Assembly: GCF_008087085.1 (NCBI RefSeq)
Contig: NZ_VIYJ01000001.1
Span: 62,001-126,000 of the forward strand
Source: Nocardioides rubriscoriae
Lineage (GTDB): Bacteria; Actinomycetota; Actinomycetes; Propionibacteriales; Nocardioidaceae
Reading direction: 5' to 3'
Length of the DNA stretch: 64,000 nucleotides
The notes beneath the pieces were generated by a model that made no database searches, was not told the origin of the DNA, and saw nothing but the letters and a program-made list of their open reading frames with translations. This document shows, one piece after another, positions 29,866 to 41,477 of the stretch. The translations under genes and the position numbers were made by a program. Positions within the stretch are counted from its first letter, which is position 1; every line of letters begins with the position of its first letter.

Positions 29866-30861
29866 TCAGGCCTGGGTGGCGACGGTGTCCTCGAGCAGGT
29901 CGGCCGACAGGTCGCCGGTCTCGCCCTCGGCGACGGCGCGGCGGCCGAGCACGAACACGTAGGCCAGGAAGACCGCCTCGGCGAGCACCCCGATCGCCAG
30001 GCGCGCCCAGGTGGGCAGCGGTGAGGGCGTCACGAAGGCCTCGATGAGGCCGCTGACGAGCAGCACGACGCCGAGACCCATCGCGACGGTGACGGCGGTG
30101 CGGCCCTCGCGGGCCAGCGACGCGGCGCGGCTCAGCCCGCGGGGCTCGATCCACGACCAGAACAGGCGCAGCCCCACGCCGCCGGCGACGAAGATCGCGG
30201 TCAGCTCGAGCAGGCCGTGGGGCAGGATCAGCCCGAAGAAGACCTGCCCGCGGTCGGCGCGGACCATGATCGAGCCGACGATCGCGACGTTGAGGACGTT
30301 GGTGAACAGCAGCCACACCACCGGCCCCCCGAACACCCCGAGGGCGATGCACAGCGCCGCGACCCGCGTGTTGTTGAGCCAGACCAGGGTGGCGAAGCTG
30401 TGCGCCGGGTTCTCGTCGTAGTAGCGCTCGAAGTCGCTGTTGACGAGCTGGTCGACCTCCTGCGGCGAGAGCAGCGACTGCTCGACGTTCGGGTGGTCGA
30501 GCAGCCAGAGCATCACCACGGCGATGAGGACGACGTTGGCGGCCAGGCACCCGAGCCACCACCAGCGCAGCCGGTAGAGCGCGGCCGGGAAGCGGTGGGT
30601 GAAGAACCGCGCGAAGGAGCGCCAGGTGCTGGTGCGGGTGCCGACCATCCGGATGCGGGCTCGGGCCAGCAGCGAGGAGAGGTAGGAGATCAGGTGGCTG
30701 TCGGGCGCGGACGTGCGGACCACGGACAGGTGGGTCGCGACCTGCTGGTAGCGCTCGACCAGCTCGTCGCTCCCGGGCCCGTCGAGGGTACGGCGCGCGG
30801 TCAGCTCCTCGAGGCGCTGCCAGTCGTGCGCGTGCGCGAGCACGTAGGCGTCGAGGTCCAC
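29866..30861 (-). CDS. SpoIIM family membrane protein
   Basis: This 331-residue protein has a soluble N-terminal ~90 residues and then about six membrane helices with the SpoIIM pattern (NNTRVAALCIALGVFGG, FGLILPHGLLELTAIFVAGG). In spore formers SpoIIM helps engulfment; in non-sporulating actinobacteria its role is unknown, although it consistently accompanies RDD, MoxR and DUF58 genes. The GTG at 30861 is preceded 6 nt upstream by TAGGGT, a leaderless arrangement. It is transcribed divergently from the hydrolase and RDD genes. Confidence 0.88.
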   Translation of the reverse strand: MDLDAYVLAHAHDWQRLEELTARRTLDGPGSDELVERYQQVATHLSVVRTSAPDSHLISYLSSLLARARIRMVGTRTSTWRSFARFFTHRFPAALYRLRWWWLGCLAANVVLIAVVMLWLLDHPNVEQSLLSPQEVDQLVNSDFERYYDENPAHSFATLVWLNNTRVAALCIALGVFGGPVVWLLFTNVLNVAIVGSIMVRADRGQVFFGLILPHGLLELTAIFVAGGVGLRLFWSWIEPRGLSRAASLAREGRTAVTVAMGLGVVLLVSGLIEAFVTPSPLPTWARLAIGVLAEAVFLAYVFVLGRRAVAEGETGDLSADLLEDTVATQA

Positions 30862-30867
30862 GGGCTC

Positions 30868-30877
30868 ACCCTAATCT
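30868..30877. promoter_or_regulatory. Overlapping divergent -10 elements
   Basis: ACCCTAATCT contains TAGGGT for the minus strand (30868-30873) and TAATCT for the plus strand (30872-30877); they share the symmetric TA. Each ends 6 nt before its start codon (GTG at 30861, ATG at 30884), predicting two leaderless mRNAs from a 22-bp intergenic region. Confidence 0.6.
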
Positions 30878-30883
30878 GGGGCC

Positions 30884-31750
30884 ATGAGCGGACCCGGGCC
30901 CACGAGCTCGGAGGTCGTGGCCCTGCCCGATGGTCGCCGGGCGCAGGTCTGGGTCGGAGGGGCGACGACCGGCCCGCTCGTCGTCGTGCTGCACGGCTGT
31001 CCCGACACGCGCCACGTCGCGATGACCGGCCACGAGGCGGCCGCCGGGCTCGGCGTACGGCTGCTGTGCGTCAACCGTCCCGGCTACGGCGACTCCGACC
31101 CGCACGCCTCGACCCAGGGCTCGGTGGCCGACGACGCCGTCGCGGTCGCCCGCTCGCTCGGGGCCGACAGGTTCGCCGTGCTCGGCATGTCGGTGGGCTG
31201 CTCCTACGCGGTCGCGGTGGCGGCGCGTCACCCCGAACGCGTGGCGGCCCTCGGCCTGGTCGCGCTGCAGACCCCGCCGCCCGAGACGGGCACGGTGACG
31301 GACAAGGTCGAGCGCTACCGCCCCGGCTTCGCGTCGTACGTCGCCGCGCTGGCCCCCGACGACCCCGACGACACGGCGCTGGCCGGCCGCTTCCTCGACC
31401 GGCTGCCCCCGGCCGACGCCGCCGAGCTCCTCGCGCGGGCCGGGCGGGCGGGTGTCGCCGCTGGCGTCCGGGAGGCCCTCGCCTCACCCGAGGGCTACCT
31501 GCGCGACGCCGCGCTGCTGCTGTCGCCGTGGGAGCACGCGCCCGAGGAGGTCAGCTGCCCCGTGCACCTGTGGTTCGGCGAGCTGGACGCGAGGTCGCCC
31601 GCCAGCGCGACGGCCGCCTGGACCGCCCGCCTGGCGGCCCCCGCCGTCGTGGTGCGCCCCGGCACCACCCACCTGACGACACTGGTCGGCCACTGGCCGG
31701 AGGTCCTCGGCACGCTGGCCCGCCCCCTGCACCGCGACCTGGGAGACTGA
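30884..31750 (+). CDS. Alpha/beta hydrolase
   Basis: This protein has 288 residues. The oxyanion strand VVVLHGCPDT, nucleophile elbow GMSVGC (Ser near residue 104), acid region FGELDARSP and base TTHLTT complete an alpha/beta-hydrolase triad. NRPGYGDSD is typical of esterase/epoxide-hydrolase-like members. No signal peptide is seen. It is inserted between SpoIIM and RDD, and lies 5 nt before RDD, so it is co-transcribed with it. The ATG follows TAATCT by 6 nt (leaderless). The substrate cannot be told. Confidence 0.88.
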   Translation: MSGPGPTSSEVVALPDGRRAQVWVGGATTGPLVVVLHGCPDTRHVAMTGHEAAAGLGVRLLCVNRPGYGDSDPHASTQGSVADDAVAVARSLGADRFAVLGMSVGCSYAVAVAARHPERVAALGLVALQTPPPETGTVTDKVERYRPGFASYVAALAPDDPDDTALAGRFLDRLPPADAAELLARAGRAGVAAGVREALASPEGYLRDAALLLSPWEHAPEEVSCPVHLWFGELDARSPASATAAWTARLAAPAVVVRPGTTHLTTLVGHWPEVLGTLARPLHRDLGD

Positions 31751-31755
31751 CGGGC

Positions 31756-32565
31756 ATGGCCGGTCCCGAGTTCGCGACGACCACCAGTGACGACCTCGTC
31801 ACCGGTGAGGCGGTGGCGCTCGACCTCCCCCCGGCCAGCCTCGGCTCGCGGATGGCCTCCGGGCTGATCGACGTCGCGGTGACCTTCGGGGCGCTGGTCG
31901 TGGTCCTGGTGGTCTTCGCGGTCGCCTCGGTCGACACCGACCCGGCGCTGGCGCAGGCCGCGGTGATCGCGGTGACGCTGCTCGTCCTGGTCGTCGCGCC
32001 GACCGCCCTCGAGACGCTGACCCGTGGCCGCTCGGTGGGCAAGCTCGCCCTGGGGCTGCGGGCGGTGCGCGACGACGCGGGCCCGGTCTCCTTCCAGCAC
32101 GCGCTGACCCGCACCCTGATCGGGGTCGTCGAGGTCTACGTCCTGTTCGGCGTGCCGGCCTTCTTCTCCATGTTGCTCAGCCCGCGCGGCAAGCGTCTGG
32201 GCGACTACGCCGCCGGCACCTACGTCGTACGCACCCGCGTGCCGCTGTCGCTGCCGTCGCCACCGATGGTGCCGCACCACCTGGTCGGTTGGGCCGCGCG
32301 TGCCGACATCACCGCGCTGCCGACCGGGCTGGCGCTCGCCTGCCGCCAGTACCTCGGTCGCGCCGCGACCCTCGACCCCGCCTCCCGCGCCGCGGTGGGC
32401 GCCCGCCTGGCCGAGGAGGTCAGCGCCCACGTCGCCCCGCCACCGCCCCCCGGCACCCGGCCGGAGGACTTCCTGGCCGCGGTGGTCGGGTCGCGGCGCG
32501 AGCGCGACCTGGCCCGGTTGCAGCGACAGGCCGCGCAGCGGCACCGGCTCACGTCGCGGCGGTGA
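31756..32565 (+). CDS. RDD family membrane protein
   Basis: This protein has 269 residues. The RDD domain (about residues 25-160) opens with LGSRMASGLIDVAVTF and contains GRSVGKLALGLRAVRDDAGP before further helices; a ~100-residue cytoplasmic tail follows. RDD proteins are implicated in ion transport or envelope complexes, without a settled role. It is an ordinary companion of SpoIIM in actinobacteria. The last 17 bp overlap the 3' end of the convergent MFS gene. Confidence 0.87.
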   Translation: MAGPEFATTTSDDLVTGEAVALDLPPASLGSRMASGLIDVAVTFGALVVVLVVFAVASVDTDPALAQAAVIAVTLLVLVVAPTALETLTRGRSVGKLALGLRAVRDDAGPVSFQHALTRTLIGVVEVYVLFGVPAFFSMLLSPRGKRLGDYAAGTYVVRTRVPLSLPSPPMVPHHLVGWAARADITALPTGLALACRQYLGRAATLDPASRAAVGARLAEEVSAHVAPPPPPGTRPEDFLAAVVGSRRERDLARLQRQAAQRHRLTSRR

Positions 32566-33853
32566 GCGCGGCCTCGGTGCTCGGCTCGCGCGTCGGGGGG
32601 ATCAGCAGCACCGCGGCGGCCGCGGCCAGGCAGAGCACACCGGCGGTCATCCAGGCGCCGAAGTAGTCGCCGGTCTCCTGGCGGACCAGCCCGGCGTAGC
32701 TGGCCGCGACGCCCGCGCCGACCATGTGGGCGGCGAAGACCCAGCCGAACACGACCCCGGCCCGCTCGACCCCGAAGTGGGCGCGGCACAGCGCGACGGT
32801 CGGCGGCACGGTCGCGACCCAGTCGAGGCCGTAGAAGACGATGAAGACGAACAGGCTCGGGTGCACGACGCCGGCGAGCAGGTAGGGCACCGCGAGCAGC
32901 GACAGCCCGCGCAACAGGTAGTAGACGAGGAGCAGGTAGCGACTGTCGACGCGGTCGGTGAGCCACCCGCTGGCGATCGTGCCGACGATGTCGAAGATGC
33001 CGATCAGCGCCAGCAGGGACGCCGCCGTCGTCTGCGGCAGCCCGTGGTCGTGCGAGGCGGCGATGAAGTGGGTGCCGATCAGCCCGTTGGTCGACCAGCC
33101 GCAGATCCAGAACGTGCCGAAGAGGATCCAGAACACCTTCGACCGCGCGCTCTCACGCAGCGTGTCGATCGCGGTGCGGGCCGCGCCTCGGGTGGGCACC
33201 GGCGCGGTCGGGGGTGGGGCGTCGGGGTCGGCGCCGTACGCCGTGGTGCCGACGGCGGCCGGTGAGTCGGCCAGCACCAGCAGGACCAGCGGCACCAGCA
33301 GCAGCGCGAAGGCCGCGACCAGCCCGGCCGCCCAGCGCCAGCCCGGCCCGTCGGCGAGGTGCGCGATGGCGGGCAGGAAGACGAGCTGGCCGGTCGAGCT
33401 CGCCGCCGAGAACACCCCGACCACGACGCCGCGGTGCCGCACGAACCAGCGGTTGGCGACGATCGCCCCGAAGACCAGCGCCAGCGCCCCGGTGCCGACG
33501 CCGATCGCGAAGCCCCACAGCAGCCACAGCTGCCAGGCCTGCTGCATGACCAGGGTCAGCCCGGAGCCGACCGCCACCAGGGTGAGCGACGCCGCGACCA
33601 CGCGGCGGACCCCGAAGCGCTCCATCAGCGCCGCGGCAAAGGGCGCGGTGAGGCCGTAGACGATCAGGTTGAGACTGACCGCGCCCGAGGTGGTGCCGCG
33701 CGACCAGCCGAAGTCGTCCTCGAGCGGCTCGAGCAGCGCCCCGGTCGAGGAGCGGAACCCGGCTGCGGCGACCAGCGCGGCCATCGTCACCGCCGCGACC
33801 CACCAGGCCCGGTGCACCCGCACCCGGCGCAGTGGCTCGACGTCGGTGCTCAC
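32549..33853 (-). CDS. MFS transporter, 12-helix
   Basis: This 434-residue protein has twelve predicted helices in two halves, split by a cytoplasmic loop around residues 205-235. The loop between helices 2 and 3 reads AALMERFGVRRVV, and FGWSRGTTSGAVSLNLIVYG near residue 50 recalls the monocarboxylate/oxalate-type (MCT/OFA) branch. The substrate is unknown. The GTG at 33853 follows TAGGCT by 6 nt (leaderless). Its 3' end overlaps the RDD gene by 17 bp on the other strand. Confidence 0.85.
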   Translation of the reverse strand: MSTDVEPLRRVRVHRAWWVAAVTMAALVAAAGFRSSTGALLEPLEDDFGWSRGTTSGAVSLNLIVYGLTAPFAAALMERFGVRRVVAASLTLVAVGSGLTLVMQQAWQLWLLWGFAIGVGTGALALVFGAIVANRWFVRHRGVVVGVFSAASSTGQLVFLPAIAHLADGPGWRWAAGLVAAFALLLVPLVLLVLADSPAAVGTTAYGADPDAPPPTAPVPTRGAARTAIDTLRESARSKVFWILFGTFWICGWSTNGLIGTHFIAASHDHGLPQTTAASLLALIGIFDIVGTIASGWLTDRVDSRYLLLVYYLLRGLSLLAVPYLLAGVVHPSLFVFIVFYGLDWVATVPPTVALCRAHFGVERAGVVFGWVFAAHMVGAGVAASYAGLVRQETGDYFGAWMTAGVLCLAAAAAVLLIPPTREPSTEAALTAAT

Positions 33854-33935
33854 CGGGGCAGCCTAGAGCGGCGGCGACCTCGGACGCGCCGCGCTCGACG
33901 GACAGCGGACGTCGATCCGCTGCCAGACTGGCGCG

Positions 33936-34652
33936 ATGGACGTCACCGCGTTGTGGGACTTCGACGACCCGGCCGCCTCCGAGGCCCGTTTCCGTGCGGC
34001 CGCGGCCGACGCACCCGACCCGGTGCAGACGCGAGTGCTGACCACCCAGGTGGTGCGCGCCCTCGGCCTGCAGGAACGGTACGCCGAGGCGCACGCGCTG
34101 CTCGACACCGTCGCGACCGACGACCCCGAGGTCGCCACGCGGGTGCTGCTGGAGCGTGGTCGGTTGCGGCGCTCGGCCGGGTCGCCCGACGAGGCCGAGC
34201 CGCTGTTCGCCGCGGCGGCGGCGGCCGCGGCGGCCGGTGGGCTCGAGGCCCTGCGGGTCGACGCGCTGCACATGGTGGCGCTCGTCGCCCCGCCCGAGGA
34301 CCGACTGCAGCGTCACCACGAGGCGCTCGCGATCGCCCGCGCCTCCCACGACGCCGCCGCCCGCGACTGGGACGCCAGCCTGCTGCACAACATCGGGATG
34401 ACCCACGCCGACGTGGGCGACTGGGGCGCTGCCCTGGCCGCGTTCGAGGACGCCCTGGTGGCCCGCGAGCGCACCGGCGACGCCGCCCGCACCCGTGTCG
34501 CCCGCTGGATGATCGGCTGGTCCCTGCGTCAGCTCGGGCACACCGAGAGCGCCCTCGCCGTGCAGAGAGCCCTCAAGGCCGAGCTCGACGCCGCGGGCGA
34601 GACGGATCCCTACGTCGACGAGGAGATCGCGCTGATGACGTCGGGGGGCTGA
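33936..34652 (+). CDS. Tetratricopeptide-repeat-like protein
   Basis: This 238-residue, Ala-rich, all-helical protein has degenerate TPR units (e.g. EVATRVLLERGRLRRSAGSP, LLHNIGMTHADVGDWGAALA). It has no signal peptide. CAGACT ends 6 nt before ATG, fitting the leaderless pattern apart from the first base. It is probably a protein-protein interaction scaffold; nothing in the neighbourhood indicates a partner. Its last 43 bp overlap the convergent homocysteine methyltransferase gene. Confidence 0.75.
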   Translation: MDVTALWDFDDPAASEARFRAAAADAPDPVQTRVLTTQVVRALGLQERYAEAHALLDTVATDDPEVATRVLLERGRLRRSAGSPDEAEPLFAAAAAAAAAGGLEALRVDALHMVALVAPPEDRLQRHHEALAIARASHDAAARDWDASLLHNIGMTHADVGDWGAALAAFEDALVARERTGDAARTRVARWMIGWSLRQLGHTESALAVQRALKAELDAAGETDPYVDEEIALMTSGG

Positions 34653-35530
34653 CCCCACAGCGCCGCCACGTGGCGGACGTCGGTGCCGCAGCACCCGCCC
34701 ACGACCTGCACCGCCGGGAGCTCCTGCACGAGACGCGCGTGGTCGGTCGCCAACTCGACCGGGTCGCCGTCGTCGAGCACCGTGGCCTCGTCGAGCTCGG
34801 CGTGGCTCTGTCGCGAGGCGTTGACCCGCAGGCCCTGGATCCGGCGGCGCCACGGTCCGTCGTCACCGAGGCCGCGCGCGACGTGGTCGGGGTGGGCGCA
34901 GTTGACCAGGTAGTAGTTCGGGGCGGTGTCGGCGTCGACCCGGGCCACGGCCTGCGCGAGGGTCAGGCCTCCGGGCAGCCGGCCGTCGGTCTCGACGGTG
35001 AACCCGAGCGCCACCGGGAGCCCCACGTGGGCCGCGGCGCGGGCGATCCCGACGGCCTCACCCACGTCGGTCAGCGTGAGCGCGGTCGCCCGGTCGGCGC
35101 CGGCGTCACGGAAGGCGCGGAGCTGGGGCCGGTGGTAGTCAGCCGCCTCGTCCGGGTCGACCGCGGGGCCGGGCAGGTAGCCGTCACCACGCGGACCCAA
35201 CGTCCCACTGACCTCCACGGTCGTGCACCCGGCCGTGTCCAGCGCACGCAGGAACCCAACGGCGTCGCGGTTGACGCGGGCGAGCGCAGCAGCGTCGAAG
35301 CCGACCCGGGCGCCCCAGTCGGGGTTGGCCCGCCACGTGGGTGTCTCGAGGAGCAGGCCCACCTCCGCCCGCGCCGCCACCGCGGCGTACGCGCAGTAGT
35401 AGTCGGTCAGCAATCTGCGCCCACCGGCCGCGTCGAGCAGCGGGAAGGCCGCGAACTCGGGCAGGTCGACGCCGTGGTGGAAGATCAGGTCGGTCTCGAG
35501 ACCGCCGTCGGTGACGAAGCGAGTGGTCAT
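34610..35530 (-). CDS. Homocysteine S-methyltransferase (MmuM/BHMT-like)
   Basis: This 306-residue zinc enzyme transfers a methyl group (from S-methylmethionine or similar) to homocysteine to give methionine. It begins TDGGLETDLIFHHGVDLPEF; LLETPTWRANPDWG follows, and the three Cys zinc ligands lie in VNCAHPDH and GGCCGTD. ATG at 35530 is preceded by GAGGAG. It could be named mmuM, but the methyl donor is not determined. It overlaps the TPR gene by 43 bp at their 3' ends. Confidence 0.9.
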   Translation of the reverse strand: MTTRFVTDGGLETDLIFHHGVDLPEFAAFPLLDAAGGRRLLTDYYCAYAAVAARAEVGLLLETPTWRANPDWGARVGFDAAALARVNRDAVGFLRALDTAGCTTVEVSGTLGPRGDGYLPGPAVDPDEAADYHRPQLRAFRDAGADRATALTLTDVGEAVGIARAAAHVGLPVALGFTVETDGRLPGGLTLAQAVARVDADTAPNYYLVNCAHPDHVARGLGDDGPWRRRIQGLRVNASRQSHAELDEATVLDDGDPVELATDHARLVQELPAVQVVGGCCGTDVRHVAALWGQPPDVISAISSST

Positions 35531-35584
35531 CGCTGCTCCTCGCGCAGGCCGGACACCCGTTCTAGCAGGTCGAGGAGTCCGACG

Positions 35585-36325
35585 TCAGCGTGACCTGACG
35601 TAGGCCAGGTCGGTGATCGTCCGACCGGCCGCCAGCCCCTTGCGCTCGAACTTGGTCACCGGCCGCTCGGACCAGCGCTCCACGACGCCGCCGACCAGGG
35701 CCGGCTCGGCGTCGAGCACCTCGACCATCTGCTCGGCGTACGCCGCCCAGTCGGTCGCCAGCCGCCACCGCCCGCCGGGGCGCAAGCGCTGGGTGGCCGT
35801 GGCCGTGAACGCCGGGGCGACCAGGCGGCGCTTGTGGTGCTTGGCCTTGTGCCACGGGTCGGGGAAGAAGGTCCAGAGCTCGTCGAGGCTGTCGGGCTCC
35901 ACCAGGTGCTCGAGCAGCCAGACGGCGTCGATGCCGCACACCCGCACGTTGTCGAGCCCGGCCTCAGCCACCCGGCCCAGCGTCTCGGCCACTCCGGGGC
36001 GCCACACCTCGAGCGCGAGCACGTTGGTGCCCGGCCGGGTCGCGGCCAGGGCCGCGGTGGCCTCGCCGATGCCGCACCCGATCTCGATCGCGAGCGGCGC
36101 CTCGCGACCGAAGGCGCGGGCCCACGAGAACCCGGGCTCGTCGACGGCCTCGTCGGGGATCACCCAGGCGTCGTGGTGAGCCTCCCACGCCGCGGCCTGA
36201 CGCGGGGTGAAGCGGCTGCCACGACGGCTGTAGGTCAGGACCTCGCGCACCCGCCGGCCGTCGTCGGTGAGCTTGTGGTGGGGACGAGCCGGGCGGGACC
36301 CGGCGTCCGGCGGCTGCTCAGGCAC
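35585..36325 (-). CDS. trmB: tRNA (guanine-N7-)-methyltransferase
   Basis: This 246-residue SAM-dependent enzyme makes m7G46 in tRNA. The SAM-binding motif IEIGCGIGEATAALA lies near residue 79, and the signature ELWTFFPDPWHKAKHHKRR near 150. Another typical segment is TKFERKG near the end. The N-terminus overlaps the stop of the upstream DUF4190 gene by 8 bp. Confidence 0.95.
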   Translation of the reverse strand: MPEQPPDAGSRPARPHHKLTDDGRRVREVLTYSRRGSRFTPRQAAAWEAHHDAWVIPDEAVDEPGFSWARAFGREAPLAIEIGCGIGEATAALAATRPGTNVLALEVWRPGVAETLGRVAEAGLDNVRVCGIDAVWLLEHLVEPDSLDELWTFFPDPWHKAKHHKRRLVAPAFTATATQRLRPGGRWRLATDWAAYAEQMVEVLDAEPALVGGVVERWSERPVTKFERKGLAAGRTITDLAYVRSR

Positions 36326-36725
36326 TCGTCGAGACCGCCGCGACGAGCACGACGAGGTAGACCACGCCGAGCAGGACCCCGAGGGCGAGCAGGACGCTTC
36401 CGACGATGCCCAGGACGTAGCCGACCTTGACCTGGGACCGGCCGCCCCACCGGCCGCCGGAGGCGTCGATCTCGCGCAGCGTGCGACCGCCGATCACCCA
36501 GGCGAACGGCGCGATCGCCTGGCACAGCGCGAAGGAGAGCACCCCGAGGATGAGCACCGTGGTCGCCCGGGGGTGGTCGGGCGGCGGGCCCCACGGCACG
36601 CCGGTCGGACTCAGGCCGTACGGACCGTAGGGGCCGGCCGCACCGCCCTGCTGCTGCGGGAAGTAGGGGTTGCCGGGCTGCTCCGGGCCCCGCTCGGGGT
36701 CGTCGGGGTGGGGCGACTGGCTCAT
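36318..36725 (-). CDS. DUF4190-type small membrane protein
   Basis: This 135-residue protein has a Pro/Gly/Tyr-rich N-terminal ~55 residues, then two transmembrane helices (TTVLILGVLSFALCQAIAPF and YVLGIVGSVLLALGVLLGVV) around the cytoplasmic GRTLREIDASGG segment typical of DUF4190. ATG at 36725 follows AACGCT by 6 nt (leaderless-like). It sits directly after the tuf terminator and leads into trmB with an 8-bp overlap. The function is unknown. Confidence 0.8.
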   Translation of the reverse strand: MSQSPHPDDPERGPEQPGNPYFPQQQGGAAGPYGPYGLSPTGVPWGPPPDHPRATTVLILGVLSFALCQAIAPFAWVIGGRTLREIDASGGRWGGRSQVKVGYVLGIVGSVLLALGVLLGVVYLVVLVAAVSTSA

Positions 36726-36758
36726 GGGGCCAGCGTTCCACGATCGGCGCGGGGGCAG

Positions 36759-36798
36759 AAAAACGACGAAGCCCCCAGGGCCCGAAGGCCCTGGGGGC
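36759..36798 (-). terminator. Intrinsic terminator of the str operon (after tuf)
   Basis: On the minus strand a perfect 12-bp GC-rich stem (36771-36782 with 36787-36798) closes a UUCG tetraloop on a C-G pair; GTTTTTC follows. It begins 20 nt after the tuf stop. Confidence 0.9.
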
Positions 36799-36818
36799 AA
36801 CGCGTGCGGATCAGGTGA

Positions 36819-38012
<1,194 letters not shown>

Positions 38013-38106
38013 GGGGGCTCCTCCTGGTGTGGGTTGGTACTTGACTCGTACTGATGGGTGGTGCGCCGAGGGCTGCGACGCGCAGGGTCTCCGTCAGGGA
38101 GGGGAC

Positions 38107-40221
<2,115 letters not shown>

Positions 40222-40298
40222 TGTTGTCAGCGTTCCTTAGAGGTCTGAGGTGGACTGGTGGAGGACGGAGGTGCCGCGGGGGCACCCCCGTCCGATGA

Positions 40299-40769
40299 TC
40301 ACCAGCGGTAGTGGGCGAAGGCCTTGTTGGACTCGGCCATCTTGTGGGTGTCCTCGCGCTTCTTCACCGCGGCACCGAGGCCGTTGGAGGCGTCGAGGAT
40401 CTCGTTCATGAGCCGCTCGTGCATCGTCTTCTCGCGGCGGTCGGCGGCGTAGCCGACGAGCCAGCGCAGCGCCAGCGTGGTGCCGCGCGTGCCCTTGACC
40501 TCGATCGGGACCTGGTAGGTCGCGCCACCGACGCGGCGGGACTTGACCTCGATGGCCGGCTTGACGTTCTCGAGCGCACGCTTGAGCGTGACGACCGGGT
40601 CGGTGCCGTTCTTCTCGCGGCATCCCTCGAGCGCGGTGTAGACGATGCGCTGGGCGACCTGCTTCTTGCCGTCCTGCAGCACCTTGCTCACGAGCTGGGA
40701 GACGAGCTGCGACCCGTAGACGGGGTCGATGTCGATCGGCCGCTTGGGGGCCGGACCCTTGCGGGGCAT
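40299..40769 (-). CDS. rpsG: 30S ribosomal protein S7
   Basis: This 156-residue primary 16S rRNA-binding protein organises the head. It begins [20 protein letters not shown]; the core [19 protein letters not shown] and the C-terminal [15 protein letters not shown] are canonical. The ATG overlaps the rpsL stop (TAATG), so the two are coupled. Confidence 0.97.
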   Translation of the reverse strand: MPRKGPAPKRPIDIDPVYGSQLVSQLVSKVLQDGKKQVAQRIVYTALEGCREKNGTDPVVTLKRALENVKPAIEVKSRRVGGATYQVPIEVKGTRGTTLALRWLVGYAADRREKTMHERLMNEILDASNGLGAAVKKREDTHKMAESNKAFAHYRW

Positions 40770-41143
40770 TAGCTCTTCTCCTTCTTGGCGCCGTACTTGC
40801 TGCGGCCCTGCTTGCGGTTCTTGACACCCTGGGTGTCGAGCGAGCCGCGGATGATCTTGTAACGGACACCGGGGAGGTCCTTCACCCGGCCACCGCGGAC
40901 GAGCACGATCGAGTGCTCCTGGAGGTTGTGGCCCACGCCCGGGATGTAGGCCGTGACCTCGACGCCGCTGCTCAGACGCACGCGGGCGACCTTGCGGAGG
41001 GCGGAGTTCGGCTTCTTCGGGGTGGTGGTGTAGACGCGGGTGCAGACACCGCGACGCTGGGGGGATTCCTTCAGGGCAGGCGTCTTGTTCTTGGACACCT
41101 TGTCCTGGCGGCCCTTGCGGACCAACTGCTGAATGGTGGGCAC
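40769..41143 (-). CDS. rpsL: 30S ribosomal protein S12
   Basis: This 124-residue decoding-centre protein starts [19 protein letters not shown]. The two loops where streptomycin-resistance substitutions arise read [10 protein letters not shown] and [12 protein letters not shown], both wild-type Lys. It is first in the str operon, with a ~145-nt leader after a candidate promoter. Confidence 0.98.
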   Translation of the reverse strand: MPTIQQLVRKGRQDKVSKNKTPALKESPQRRGVCTRVYTTTPKKPNSALRKVARVRLSSGVEVTAYIPGVGHNLQEHSIVLVRGGRVKDLPGVRYKIIRGSLDTQGVKNRKQGRSKYGAKKEKS

Positions 41144-41231
41144 CTGGTGGTTCCCTTTCGGTCTACTCTCAGTGACGGCACCTTGCCGCGCACGGATGTC
41201 ACGTTCGTAAGGCGTGCCCCGCGAGCCCTGG

Positions 41232-41283
41232 GCCCACGAGTGGGCACGACGGGCGGACGAAGGTGTCCGGACGGGCCGGACAC
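41232..41283 (-). other. Two hairpins in the rpsL leader
   Basis: Perfect inverted repeats at 41232-41245 (6-bp stem, 2-base loop) and 41263-41283 (8-bp stem, 5-nt loop) lie between the predicted start of transcription and rpsL. They could form in the leader RNA; a regulatory role is only a guess. Confidence 0.4.
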
Positions 41284-41293
41284 ACGAGGGCCA

Positions 41294-41322
41294 AGGCTAC
41301 TGGCCGCCCCCCGCCCCAGCAA
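41294..41322 (-). promoter_or_regulatory. Candidate promoter of the str operon
   Basis: Minus strand TTGCTG (41317-41322), 17-nt spacer, TAGCCT (41294-41299). Good spacing and a -10 that fits TAnnnT, ~150 nt upstream of rpsL. Confidence 0.5.
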
Positions 41323-41331
41323 ATTCACCGC

Positions 41332-41364
41332 CGCGGGACCCGCGAGGGACGAGCGGGTCCCGCG
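41332..41364 (-). terminator. Hairpin after the MFS gene, insulating the str promoter
   Basis: A perfect 12-bp GC-rich stem (41332-41343 with 41353-41364) with a 9-nt loop lies ~114 nt past the MFS stop and just upstream of the str promoter. No U-tract is present. The rest of 41365-41477 shows only a short palindrome at 41388-41399. Confidence 0.45.
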
Positions 41365-41477
41365 ACAGCGGGGAGGTTGAGCGAGCACGGAGCGCTCCGA
41401 GGAACGAGGAGCGGTCCGAGCGCCGACGAAACCGGACCAACCGCAGCCGAGTCTCGGAACCCGACGACGCCCCCCAC

